Assembly (NCBI GenBank): GCA_017652965.1
Contig: JAGBZZ010000152.1
Coordinates: 1 to 18,973 of the forward strand
Origin: Clostridia bacterium
GTDB lineage: Bacteria > Bacillota_A > Clostridia > Oscillospirales > CAG-272
Length of the DNA: 18,973 nucleotides
Direction: 5' to 3'
Part shown: positions 6,768 to 14,597 of the stretch, piece by piece
Layout of the letters: every line of letters begins with the position of its first letter
Position numbering within the stretch: position 1 is the stretch's first letter
Translations under genes and position numbers: made by a program
Notes under the pieces: generated by a model
What the model was told of the DNA's origin: nothing
Seen by the model: only the letters and a program-made list of their open reading frames with translations
Database searches by the model: none

Positions 6768-8467
6768 AAACACCAAACAACAAAAAGGATCGCCTGGCCT
6801 TCTTCTCTGCACTCTATGCGGCGGCAAGGGAGCGGCACCGCCCGACAGAGGATCTGCTTGCCCGCCATATGGCACAGTACCGGGGCAGTGACGTGATCGA
6901 CGGCTCGTCGGTGCGCGCCACGGCCGTCCGCAACATCACCTACGAGATCATCGAAAGCCAGGTCTCCTCCGAGATCCCCCTGCCCCGTGTCAGCCACAGC
7001 GGCTACAGCCGGGAGGGGGAACGCAACGCCACCGCCATCGAGCGCCTCCTGCTTCGCATGCGGGATGAATTGCCCTTTGAGCGGCAAAACGACCTGGACG
7101 AGCGCTACACCACCATCTTCGGCGGCTCGGTATGGCTGGTGGAATGGGATGCCGAGCGGCGCCGCCCGCATGAGCCGGGCGGCCTGCGGATCCGGTGTCT
7201 CTCCCCCGAGGATCTGATCCCCGAGCCGGATATCCCCGAGATCGAGGATATGGAATACTGCTTCCTCCGCTTTTCTACCCCGCGGGCAGAGCTTATCCGC
7301 CGCTACGGCATCACCCCGGCCGAGGCCGCCCGCAGTGGGTGTCTGGAGGGCGAGGAGGGGGCGGACGAGGACTCCGTTACGGTTGTGACCTGCTTCTTCC
7401 GTGAGGAGGACGGCGCGGTCTCCCGCTTCGTCTTTTCGGGTGAGGCCGTCCTTTCCGACCTGCCGGATTACTACGGCCGCAAGCTGCGCCTTTGCCCCCG
7501 ATGCGAGGGGCGCGAGGGTACCTGCGGGTGCGGCCTGCCCGCCGTCCTGCGGGGGGTAACGTCCGAGACCGTCCCCCTGCCGACGGGAAGCGTGGAGGTG
7601 CCCTATTACCGCCCCCGCCGCTTCCCCATCGTCATCCGCAAAAACATCTCAAGGGCGGGGCACTGGCTCGGCCAGTCCGACTGCGAGATCATCCGCCCCC
7701 AGCAGCAGGCCATCAATAAGCTGGAGTCCCGCATCCAGCAAAAGCTTTTGCGGGCGGGCATCACCCCCGTCATGCCCGAGGAGGCGAGGGTCGCGCCCGA
7801 CAACTCGGTCTTTGAGCGGGTCATCCGCCTTGCCCCCGGAGAAAGCGCCGCGCATTACGGCGTCATCGATACCACCCCGGACGTCTCGCAGGATATCCTG
7901 CAGGCCGAGCGACTGTACGAGCAGGCGCGCCGCATGGTGGGTATTTCGGATTCCTTTGTCGGGCAAAGCGACAGCAGTGCCCCCTCCGGCTATGCCAAGC
8001 GCCTGCAGATCGAGCAGGCGGCAGGGCGCTTGGAGTCCAAGCGCCGCATGAAGGAGGCCGCCTATGCCGATATCGACCGCCTGATGTTTGAGCTGACCCT
8101 GGCCTTTGCCGACGAGGCACGCGCCACCCCCTACCGCGATGCCTACGGCCGCCTGCATGCGGCCGCCTTTGACCGCTATGATTTTCTGATCTACGACAGC
8201 GCCGAGGGGAGCTACCGCTATGACGACGGCTTCCTGTTTTCGGCCGATAAAAGCGGCGGGGTCGAGGCACAGCGTGACCTTTTGTGGGAAAAGAATCTCG
8301 AAAACCTGCGGGCGGGCACGCTGGGTGACCCCACCTCCCCCATCACCCTGCTTCGCTACTGGCAGGCACAGGAGCGCGCCCATTACCCCCATGCACGGGA
8401 AAACGTGGAATACTTTGAAAATGCCCTTGCCGGCATAGAGAAGGGAGGAGAGGACAGTGTCATCTAA
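6764..8467 (+). CDS. Phage portal protein with a cysteine-cluster insertion
   Basis: A 567-residue protein that should form the dodecameric ring at the capsid vertex, the gate for DNA and docking site for the terminase and tail. The call rests on position directly after the terminase, size, and typical segments: the N-terminal RNITYEIIESQVSSEIP, the LSPEDLIPEPDI region, QSDCEIIRPQQQAINKLESR in the central helix, and the SAPSGYAKRLQIEQAAGR segment. Residues 243-257 contain LCPRCEGREGTCGCG, with Cys244, Cys247, Cys254 and Cys256 spaced like a zinc-binding knuckle. The ATG at 6764 overlaps the terminase stop (ATGA); the open frame extends 80 codons further upstream, inside the terminase gene, which is not credible. 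It overlaps the next gene by 11 bases. Confidence 0.88.
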   Translation: MKTPNNKKDRLAFFSALYAAARERHRPTEDLLARHMAQYRGSDVIDGSSVRATAVRNITYEIIESQVSSEIPLPRVSHSGYSREGERNATAIERLLLRMRDELPFERQNDLDERYTTIFGGSVWLVEWDAERRRPHEPGGLRIRCLSPEDLIPEPDIPEIEDMEYCFLRFSTPRAELIRRYGITPAEAARSGCLEGEEGADEDSVTVVTCFFREEDGAVSRFVFSGEAVLSDLPDYYGRKLRLCPRCEGREGTCGCGLPAVLRGVTSETVPLPTGSVEVPYYRPRRFPIVIRKNISRAGHWLGQSDCEIIRPQQQAINKLESRIQQKLLRAGITPVMPEEARVAPDNSVFERVIRLAPGESAAHYGVIDTTPDVSQDILQAERLYEQARRMVGISDSFVGQSDSSAPSGYAKRLQIEQAAGRLESKRRMKEAAYADIDRLMFELTLAFADEARATPYRDAYGRLHAAAFDRYDFLIYDSAEGSYRYDDGFLFSADKSGGVEAQRDLLWEKNLENLRAGTLGDPTSPITLLRYWQAQERAHYPHARENVEYFENALAGIEKGGEDSVI

Positions 8468-9149
8468 AAAGACCTTGACCGAGATCGAAAAGCGAGCGCT
8501 TTCGCGCTATGCCGACACGGCGGGCGCCAAGGGCTACGGCGCATGGCTGAAAAAAAGCGGCACCGCCGCCGATGAAGCACGCCAGGCGGCCGCCACCGCC
8601 GCCGGGCGGCAAAGCTATAACCAAAAGGAGGGAGAGCGCCTTTCGGCGCTTGGCCTTTCGGAGGATGGCTACGCCGCCTATCTGCGCCGCGCCGCCAAGG
8701 AGGCAAGAGAGGCACGCACCGCAAGCGTGGAGGCAGACCGTGCAAAGGAGGCCGAAAAGGCGCTTGCCGGCTATGCCGCCTACCTTGACGGGGTAAGAGA
8801 GCAAAACGCCGAGAGGCTGCAAAGCACCGCCGAGGCACTTCTGAACACCCCGCATACCGAAAAGGAGGCCGCCGCCCTCATCGGTACGGCCACCGGGGGA
8901 CAGAGGGCAAAAAGCACGCTTATGACCCTCTACCGCACCCGCGGCATAACCGAGGCGGCAGCAGAGGGGAATGACACCGCCAAGGTGGTGAAGACCATAA
9001 GCGAAGCGCGCATGCCCTATGAGCGCGCCTATGAATACTGCCGTCTTTTAGGCTACGGAGAGGAGATGGCCCACCGCATCGCCGCCTTTACCGAAAAATC
9101 GCAAAACCGCTATACCGAGGAGCTTTGGGAGCTTTTCGGCTACTCGTGA
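8457..9149 (+). CDS. Ala- and Glu-rich helical protein between portal and scaffold
   Basis: A 230-residue protein I do not recognise. It is largely helical and charged, rich in Ala, Glu, Lys and Arg, with likely coiled-coil stretches in the first 130 residues and a more globular end (ARMPYERAYEYCRLLGYGEE and ELWELFGYS). It starts at a GTG at 8457 with GGGAGGAG six bases upstream, inside the last codons of the portal gene. Its place between portal and scaffold suggests a role in head assembly, for example as an assembly cofactor or internal head protein; this is inferred from position only. No membrane segment or signal peptide is visible. Confidence 0.7.
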   Translation: MSSKKTLTEIEKRALSRYADTAGAKGYGAWLKKSGTAADEARQAAATAAGRQSYNQKEGERLSALGLSEDGYAAYLRRAAKEAREARTASVEADRAKEAEKALAGYAAYLDGVREQNAERLQSTAEALLNTPHTEKEAAALIGTATGGQRAKSTLMTLYRTRGITEAAAEGNDTAKVVKTISEARMPYERAYEYCRLLGYGEEMAHRIAAFTEKSQNRYTEELWELFGYS

Positions 9150-9263
9150 TCCCGCGTCCCCCATCCCCGCATCGGCAAGCGTACCGGCGCTATCCGGATA
9201 AAATAAGGCCGCATCCCGGGGAAAGGGGGGCAAGGGTACCGCCCATTTCTGAAAGGAGCTATT

Positions 9264-9395
9264 ATGAAAGAGAAGAACCCTTATGCCACCAACAAGGGTG
9301 GTTACATCAAGGCGCCCGTCAATCCGGCCGCCCATGACCCGCACGCCGTAAGAACGATTGCCGAAAAGGGCAAGGATCTTCGCGGCGGTAAATAA
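9264..9395 (+). CDS. 43-residue small protein of the head gene group
   Basis: A short frame starting MKEKNPYATNKGGYIKAPVN and ending KGKDLRGGK. It has a strong ribosome binding site (AAAGGAG six bases upstream of the ATG at 9264) and is followed 27 bases later by the scaffold-like gene. It is basic, rich in Lys, Gly and Asn, and has no clear secondary structure or cysteine motif. The good start signal and tidy fit between neighbours argue that it is translated. The function is unknown; small decoration or assembly peptides are found at this place in some phages. The 114 bases before it hold no other feature I can support. Confidence 0.6.
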   Translation: MKEKNPYATNKGGYIKAPVNPAAHDPHAVRTIAEKGKDLRGGK

Positions 9396-9422
9396 TACTT
9401 TACCAAAAACAGGAGGAACCCC

Positions 9423-9962
9423 ATGGAATACGAAGCACATACCGCCGAAAACGGCGAAGCGCCCCTCTCCCCGCCCGGCGATGAGGCAATAGTCGAAAGT
9501 GCCCCCACCCCCACCGGTGAGACGGCCGAAGAAAGAGAGGAGGCGGCAAAGGAGACAGCCCCCGCTTCGGCTGCCGCCACTGCCCCCGCCGCCGAGGAAA
9601 TGCCCGACTACGCCCGTATGGAAAGGGAGGATCTTGCCGCGCTTGCGGCCGCCTATCCGACCCTTTCCCCGCTTTCCTCGCTTGCCGAGCTTGATGACCC
9701 CGTGCGCTACGGGGAGCTGCGCGAGCTGGGGCTTGCCCCCAAGGAGGCCTTTCTGGCCGTAGGCGGCGGGCGGCTTCTTGCGAGGGGGGCACAGGATACC
9801 CGCGCCCATCTTGCTACGGCCGTCGGCCGTGCCGCCGCCCCTGCGGGCGGGCGGCTTTCGGCAGGTGAGCTTGCGGCCGCACGCGATCTTTTCCCCTCTC
9901 TTTCCGATGGGGAGATCGAAGCCCTTTACCGCCGCGTGGAGCATCCGCGGCACAGACCCTGA
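9423..9962 (+). CDS. Probable capsid scaffolding protein
   Basis: A 179-residue protein directly before the major capsid gene, the usual place for a scaffold that guides procapsid assembly and then leaves. The first 60 residues are acidic and low in complexity (Glu, Ala, Pro, Thr), as in many scaffolds. The remainder is predicted helical, with two related blocks: MEREDLAALAAAYPTLSPLS (66-85) and LSAGELAAARDLFPSLSDGE (145-164), the latter ending in IEALYRRVEH, a likely capsid-binding helix with basic residues. AGGAGG precedes the ATG by six bases. No protease gene is visible near the capsid gene, consistent with scaffold-dependent assembly without a maturation protease, as in P22-like phages. 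Confidence 0.7.
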   Translation: MEYEAHTAENGEAPLSPPGDEAIVESAPTPTGETAEEREEAAKETAPASAAATAPAAEEMPDYARMEREDLAALAAAYPTLSPLSSLAELDDPVRYGELRELGLAPKEAFLAVGGGRLLARGAQDTRAHLATAVGRAAAPAGGRLSAGELAAARDLFPSLSDGEIEALYRRVEHPRHRP

Positions 9963-9997
9963 TCTATCACAAAATCTGAAAGGAAGCACACATACCT

Positions 9998-11035
9998 ATG
10001 TCTATCATTTATTCTCAGTCGGGCGGCCTGCACGACGCCGCCATCGGCAAGCTGGAGACCCCCATCAAAATGATCATCGAGCATGAATCCGACCACCAGA
10101 AGAAGCGTGGCGGCATTTGCGACTGGCTTTTCAACGTCGAACGCTCGAACCGCTTTGGCGAAACCATCGTGGGGCAGAACGAGTTTGGCGTATTCGCCGC
10201 CACCGAGGAGGGGGCGGGCGCCGTGGGAGACGGCATTGAGGAGACCTATAAGAAGTTCATCGAGCATATCCAGTTCACGAAGGAGTTCACCATCACGGCC
10301 AAGATGATGGAGGATGCCAACTACGGTGTCGCCGCCGACGCCCGCCGCCGTGCCGAAAACTTCACCCGCGCCTATTACAAGACCATGCATAAGGTCTGCG
10401 AGTATGCGCTGGCCAACGGCACCGCCGCCAGCGGCAGCTTTGCCGGGGCGACCCTGGATCTGACCGCGCCCGATTCTCTGCCCCTTTTCTCCTCGGCGCA
10501 TACCTACGGCGGCACGAACGCCTCCGGTACCCAGTCCAACTACTTCTATGGCAACATCTTTGCCGACGGTGCCGCCCTGGAGGAGGCACTGGCCATCCTT
10601 TCCTCTCGCATCCGCAATATGAAGGATGAAAACGGTGAGGTGCTTGGCTACACGGCCGACACCATCATCCTGCCCGGCAACCGCCCGGCGGCCGAGGCCC
10701 TGGTCAAAAAGGTCTGCGGCTCGGAGGGCGCCCTTGGCAACGGCTACAACGACATCAACATCCAGTACGGCAATTGGAACATCGTGGTCATGCCCGACTG
10801 GCAGCCGAGCGACGACCGCCTGATGCTGATGTCCAGCGAGGCCAACAAGAACCTTGGCGGCAACATGTTCTTCAACCGTGTACCGCTGACCGTCTCGAAC
10901 TGGGTCGACCACCACACCGGCAACTACCTGTGGTGCGGGCGTTGCCGTTTTGGTGTCGGGTTTGGCACCTACAAGCACATCCTTTTGGCAGTCGGCAGTG
11001 CTTCGGCTGTCAACGGCGCCACGGCCATCGCCTGA
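9998..11035 (+). CDS. Major capsid protein
   Basis: A 345-residue protein that should form the icosahedral shell. It follows the scaffold-like gene and shows features typical of HK97-fold capsid proteins: an N-terminal helix-rich arm, an extended E-loop-like region around GGICDWLFNVERSNRFGETI, the spine-helix segment around AENFTRAYYKTMHKVCEYAL, the LPLFSSAHTYGG motif common in Mu gpT-like and related capsids, TIILPGNRPAAEALVKKV, and a beta-rich end. No protease cleavage domain is fused. A GAAAGGAAG ribosome binding site lies 11 to 12 bases before the ATG at 9998. The gene has little redundancy and appears intact. The assignment rests on size, position and these motifs. Confidence 0.85.
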   Translation: MSIIYSQSGGLHDAAIGKLETPIKMIIEHESDHQKKRGGICDWLFNVERSNRFGETIVGQNEFGVFAATEEGAGAVGDGIEETYKKFIEHIQFTKEFTITAKMMEDANYGVAADARRRAENFTRAYYKTMHKVCEYALANGTAASGSFAGATLDLTAPDSLPLFSSAHTYGGTNASGTQSNYFYGNIFADGAALEEALAILSSRIRNMKDENGEVLGYTADTIILPGNRPAAEALVKKVCGSEGALGNGYNDINIQYGNWNIVVMPDWQPSDDRLMLMSSEANKNLGGNMFFNRVPLTVSNWVDHHTGNYLWCGRCRFGVGFGTYKHILLAVGSASAVNGATAIA

Positions 11036-11049
11036 CGGGGAGATACGCC

Positions 11050-11901
11050 ATGACGGTTGCCGAACTCACACGCGCTACGGCACGCCTCGGCTTTTCTCCC
11101 TCGATCGGTGACGGCGATCTGCTTTTACGGGATGCGGCACGCCGTGCCCTTTCCGAGGTGGCGGCGGCACACCCCCGCACCGCCACCGTGACCCTGTGGC
11201 ATCTGCCGTCTCCCCCCTTATACGCCGAAAGCTCGACCGAGCCCTGCGAGGGGGAAAGGATCCTTTCGTTTCCTGCCGGCCACTCCTTCTTTTTGCGCGT
11301 TGCCGGGCGGGGGAGGCTGACGCTGACAAGGGGTGAGCAGAGCGAAGACCATACCTTTTGCACCGAGGAGGGCGGGATGCCCGCCCTCCTCGGCGGTCCT
11401 TTCCCCGAGGGAGAGGGGGAGGTGACCCTTCACATCCGCGCGGAGGGGGTCTACCGCATCCTGGGGCTTGCCGTATACAGTGCCCGCTTTCCCACCTGCC
11501 CGCCCGACCCGTGGGCACCGCGCCCCTATGATCTTGCCGCCCTCTTCCCCGCCTTTCATTCGCTGGTGGGGCCTCCCACCACCGAGGACGGGCGCCCCCT
11601 GACAGAGGGCGTAGACGGCGACTATACCTTGGAGGAGGGGCATCTTTTGCTCCTTTCCCCCCACACCGCCGGGCGCCTGCGCCTGACCTACCGTAAGCGG
11701 CTGACACTGCCCACCGAGGGTGAGCTGCCGCTTTCGGAGGAGGAGGCCTCGCTTTTACCCCTCTTTTGCGCCGCTTACGTCTTTCTGGACGACGACCCCG
11801 AAAAGGCCGCCTTTTACCTGGCACGCTTTCATGAGGGACTGCATCGCACATCCGCCCCCGAGGCACTGTGCCGCTACCGCGACACCACGGGATGGGGGTG
11901 A
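11050..11901 (+). CDS. Probable head-tail adaptor (connector) protein
   Basis: A 283-residue protein after the capsid gene and before the nozzle-like gene. The N-terminal part (MTVAELTRATARLGF, then LLLRDAARRALSEVAAAHPR) and the C-terminal helical part (SLLPLFCAAYVFLDDDPEKA and AFYLARFHEGLH) resemble connector proteins that join portal to tail; between them is a beta-rich middle with no clear motif. An acid cluster DDD and the helical end would fit contact with the portal ring. The start at 11050 has GGGGAG seven bases upstream. The stop TGA shares its A with a possible start of the next gene (TGATG). The role is an inference from gene order in short-tailed phages. Confidence 0.6.
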   Translation: MTVAELTRATARLGFSPSIGDGDLLLRDAARRALSEVAAAHPRTATVTLWHLPSPPLYAESSTEPCEGERILSFPAGHSFFLRVAGRGRLTLTRGEQSEDHTFCTEEGGMPALLGGPFPEGEGEVTLHIRAEGVYRILGLAVYSARFPTCPPDPWAPRPYDLAALFPAFHSLVGPPTTEDGRPLTEGVDGDYTLEEGHLLLLSPHTAGRLRLTYRKRLTLPTEGELPLSEEEASLLPLFCAAYVFLDDDPEKAAFYLARFHEGLHRTSAPEALCRYRDTTGWG

Positions 11902-14597
11902 TGCGGATGGCAAGCACAAGCGCGGTCTATACCCGCATCTATACCGACATGGGGGGCGTGGATCTCTCCGGCGAGCCCTCCGCCATTCCGAAAACAAGCT
12001 TTGCCTACCTTGAAAACATGTACAGGGATTACGACTGCGGCGACGGTACGGGGGTAGAAACTGTCCCCGGATACCGTACTGTCTGCCGTTTCCCTGCCGG
12101 GGTGCGCGCCATCCATCCCCACCCGCAGGACACCGGCACCCTCCTTGTGCATGCGGGCAGGGGGCTTTATCCCCTTGCGGGGCGACAGCGCGACAGCGCC
12201 CCCACCCCCGTCCCGCTGGCCACACGGGGGGAGGAGGACGGTCTTTCGGACGAGGGGGTAAGCACGGCCGCCATCGCCGAGGGGCGGCTCTTTCTGGCAG
12301 ACGGCCACCGCCTGCACGTCACAGACGGGGAGACACTTTCCACAGCGGCCGAGGAGGCGTACGTGCCGCTTCTCTACGTAGACGGCGAGGCGCATATGCA
12401 GAAAAACCTTCTCACGGACAAGGCACGGGAGGAATATCACCTCTATGATCTTGGGGCCTATCCTTATGTCAGCGAGGGGATCGAGTACGATATCTCGTCC
12501 GAGGGGATCTGCCGTGTCCTTCGCTATCACGGCACCGATGAAACCGTTGTCCTGCCGGCACGGGTACGCCTTGGGGCGCGGGAGTATGCCGTGGCAGGCG
12601 TCATGGCCGACGCCTTCCGTGGGAACACCACGGTAAAGACCCTTGTGGTGTCCGAGGGCATCCGCCTTCTTGACGGGCGTGCCTTTTTCGATATGCGGGC
12701 GCTGACCCTTTGCGTCCTGCCCTCCACCGTCACCGAGATCCCCACGCAGTGCTTTGACAGCTCCCGCGAGCTGAAGACCCTCTACCTGCCGCGCGAGGTG
12801 CGCACGATCGCCTCCTACGCCTTTGCCAACCTGCACGTCACCGAGCTGCACTATTCCGGCACGGCGGAGGAGCTGTTTGCCACCCCCGGCTATGAGCAGC
12901 TGTACCCCATCCCCCTGCCCGAGGATCTCCGGGTCTTTTACGGCTCGGTGTATACCACGGTGCGTTGCTTTTATCCCCTGCACATCCCGGCCTATCGGCT
13001 TCTTTCCGCCACGCTGGACGGGGTAACCCCGGGGGAGGACGAGCCGGGGCTTTTGCTGTATCCCATCACCGCCGCCGGGGCATACGGCGAGACGGTGTCG
13101 GGGGTCTATCTTGAGGCCGAAAGCAGCGATATCCTGTACGCGAAAACGCTTTCGCTCACCTATCTTGCCTATGACACCTTTGCCGAGGAGATCAGCCCCG
13201 AGAGGCCGGGGTGTACCCTTGGCGGGGTGGAGGCCATCAACGGCTGCACCCTGATCGCACGGTATGACGGCCGCCTGTTTCTTTCGGGAAATCCCGCCCT
13301 GCCCGGCACCGTCTTTTACAGTGGCCGCAGGGAGGACGGGCGAAGCGAGCCGACCTATTTCGGGATCTACGATCATCTGACAGACGGGGACGGCCGCACC
13401 CCGGTGCGTGCCCTTCTCTCTACCCCCACCTATCTCCTTGTTCTGACAGACGACGCCCCCGGCCATGCCTCCCTGCACTGCCACACGGGGCTTGACACCG
13501 AGGGCGGGCTTGTCGGCCGCCTTTACCCTGTCACCGAGGGGATCGGCGGATGCGGATGCGTAGGGGCGGCCACCTCCTTTCTCGGGGACACCGTCTTTTT
13601 ATCCCGCCACGGGCTGAAGGCGGTCGAGCGTAGCGCCCTGAACGAGGAAAGGGGGATCGTGCATCGCTCGGGGGCGGTGGACGCCCGCCTGCGGCGCGAG
13701 CCGTTGGATACGGCCGTCCTTTTCCGCTTTGGCAGCTATCTCGGCATCTCGGCCGAGGGGCGGGTGTACCTGGCCGACGGGCGCCGCACCGTGACAAGGG
13801 GTGGCCACCGCGAGTATGAGTGGTACTACCTTTCGGGGATCGGAAGCTACACCGATGACCGCGACCGCTACCGCCTTGCCACCGGTGCCCTGCCCGCGGC
13901 ACTGCAGGGGGCAAGCATCCCCTATGGCGAAGGGCACCTCACCCCAAGGACCTCGCCGGAGGCCGCCTATGCCGACGGGCTAGCCCTCTACTCTGCCACC
14001 CACAACGGTACCCCCTTTACCTATACCGTCAAGGACGGGCAGGCCCTCCTCTGCACGGCGGACGGCGAGCGGATCGGCGGTAGCTTTTCGCCCGCTTGCG
14101 CCTTTTTCGAATGCGAGGGACTTCTCTACTTCGGTACGGGTGACGGCACGCTTTCTGTCTTCAACACCGACAAGCGGGATGCAGACGGGCGCATCGCCCG
14201 CCGCTATTATAGCTTTGCCGGCCACGCCTACCCCTCGGGCTGTGCCCTCAAAAGCGACGACTGTGACCTGCCGAATCTCCGCAAATCCACCGTGCGCTCG
14301 GGCGGGGCGGTCAAGCTGAAGGCCATGACGGGTGCCAAGGTAGAGGTGCGCGTCCGCACCGAGGAGGGGGTGTGGGAGGTGGCGGACGTCCTGTACGGCG
14401 GACGCGCCGATTTCGGAGAAATCGATTTCGCAAGCACCGAGCTTGCCGCCGCCCCCACCGTCCTTCTCCCACTTTGGGAGAGTAAGCGCCGATGGGTGGA
14501 AAAGCAGCTTTACTTTGTATCGGAGGAATATCAACGGCCCTTTGGGCTGATTACCGTGGCCTACCGCTATCGGGTCACAGGAAGGATCACGACATGA
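11901..14597 (+). CDS. Large nozzle-like tail protein with inserted leucine-rich repeats
   Basis: The biggest gene of the cluster, about 898 residues. Its N-terminus (DMGGVDLSGEPSAIPKTSFA then YLENMYRDYDCGDGTGVETV and PGYR) recalls the head-closure/nozzle proteins of podoviruses, which begin with a similar pattern and form a beta-propeller-like tube. Much of it is beta-rich, with repeated short strands such as GCTLIARYDGRLFLSGNPAL and SYLGISAEGRVYLADGRR. Residues about 193-333 are BspA-like leucine-rich repeats (separate entry). Candidate starts are ATG at 11901, sharing the A of the preceding stop, and ATG at 11907, which has a better-placed GGGGG tract; both are possible. No tape-measure protein exists in the cluster, supporting a short tail. 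It ends four bases into the fibre gene. Confidence 0.65.
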   Translation: MRMASTSAVYTRIYTDMGGVDLSGEPSAIPKTSFAYLENMYRDYDCGDGTGVETVPGYRTVCRFPAGVRAIHPHPQDTGTLLVHAGRGLYPLAGRQRDSAPTPVPLATRGEEDGLSDEGVSTAAIAEGRLFLADGHRLHVTDGETLSTAAEEAYVPLLYVDGEAHMQKNLLTDKAREEYHLYDLGAYPYVSEGIEYDISSEGICRVLRYHGTDETVVLPARVRLGAREYAVAGVMADAFRGNTTVKTLVVSEGIRLLDGRAFFDMRALTLCVLPSTVTEIPTQCFDSSRELKTLYLPREVRTIASYAFANLHVTELHYSGTAEELFATPGYEQLYPIPLPEDLRVFYGSVYTTVRCFYPLHIPAYRLLSATLDGVTPGEDEPGLLLYPITAAGAYGETVSGVYLEAESSDILYAKTLSLTYLAYDTFAEEISPERPGCTLGGVEAINGCTLIARYDGRLFLSGNPALPGTVFYSGRREDGRSEPTYFGIYDHLTDGDGRTPVRALLSTPTYLLVLTDDAPGHASLHCHTGLDTEGGLVGRLYPVTEGIGGCGCVGAATSFLGDTVFLSRHGLKAVERSALNEERGIVHRSGAVDARLRREPLDTAVLFRFGSYLGISAEGRVYLADGRRTVTRGGHREYEWYYLSGIGSYTDDRDRYRLATGALPAALQGASIPYGEGHLTPRTSPEAAYADGLALYSATHNGTPFTYTVKDGQALLCTADGERIGGSFSPACAFFECEGLLYFGTGDGTLSVFNTDKRDADGRIARRYYSFAGHAYPSGCALKSDDCDLPNLRKSTVRSGGAVKLKAMTGAKVEVRVRTEEGVWEVADVLYGGRADFGEIDFASTELAAAPTVLLPLWESKRRWVEKQLYFVSEEYQRPFGLITVAYRYRVTGRITT
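12478..12900 (+). other. BspA-type leucine-rich repeat block inside the nozzle-like protein
   Basis: The translated segment shows repeating units of the LRR_5 form with AF and LP marks: VMADAFRGNTTVKTLVV, LLDGRAFFDMRALTLCVLP, IPTQCFDSSRELKTLYLP, and IASYAFANLHVTELHYSG. This pattern is common in surface proteins of gut anaerobes and mucosal parasites but is not part of known podoviral nozzle proteins. Strands on both sides return to the phage-like architecture, so it looks like an inserted ligand- or sugar-binding module. Confidence 0.7.

Noticed and set aside
7649..8392. Minus-strand frame opposite the portal gene
   Set aside because: Shadow of a GC-rich coding region with no start signal and no recognisable product.
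9150..9263. TAAAAT near 9198 as an internal promoter
   Set aside because: No acceptable -35 hexamer stands at the right distance, and the genes on both sides fit one operon.
11874..13484. A 536-codon minus-strand frame opposite the nozzle-like gene
   Set aside because: The plus-strand gene has coherent repeats and coupled start and stop; the antisense frame has no recognisable domain or ribosome binding site.
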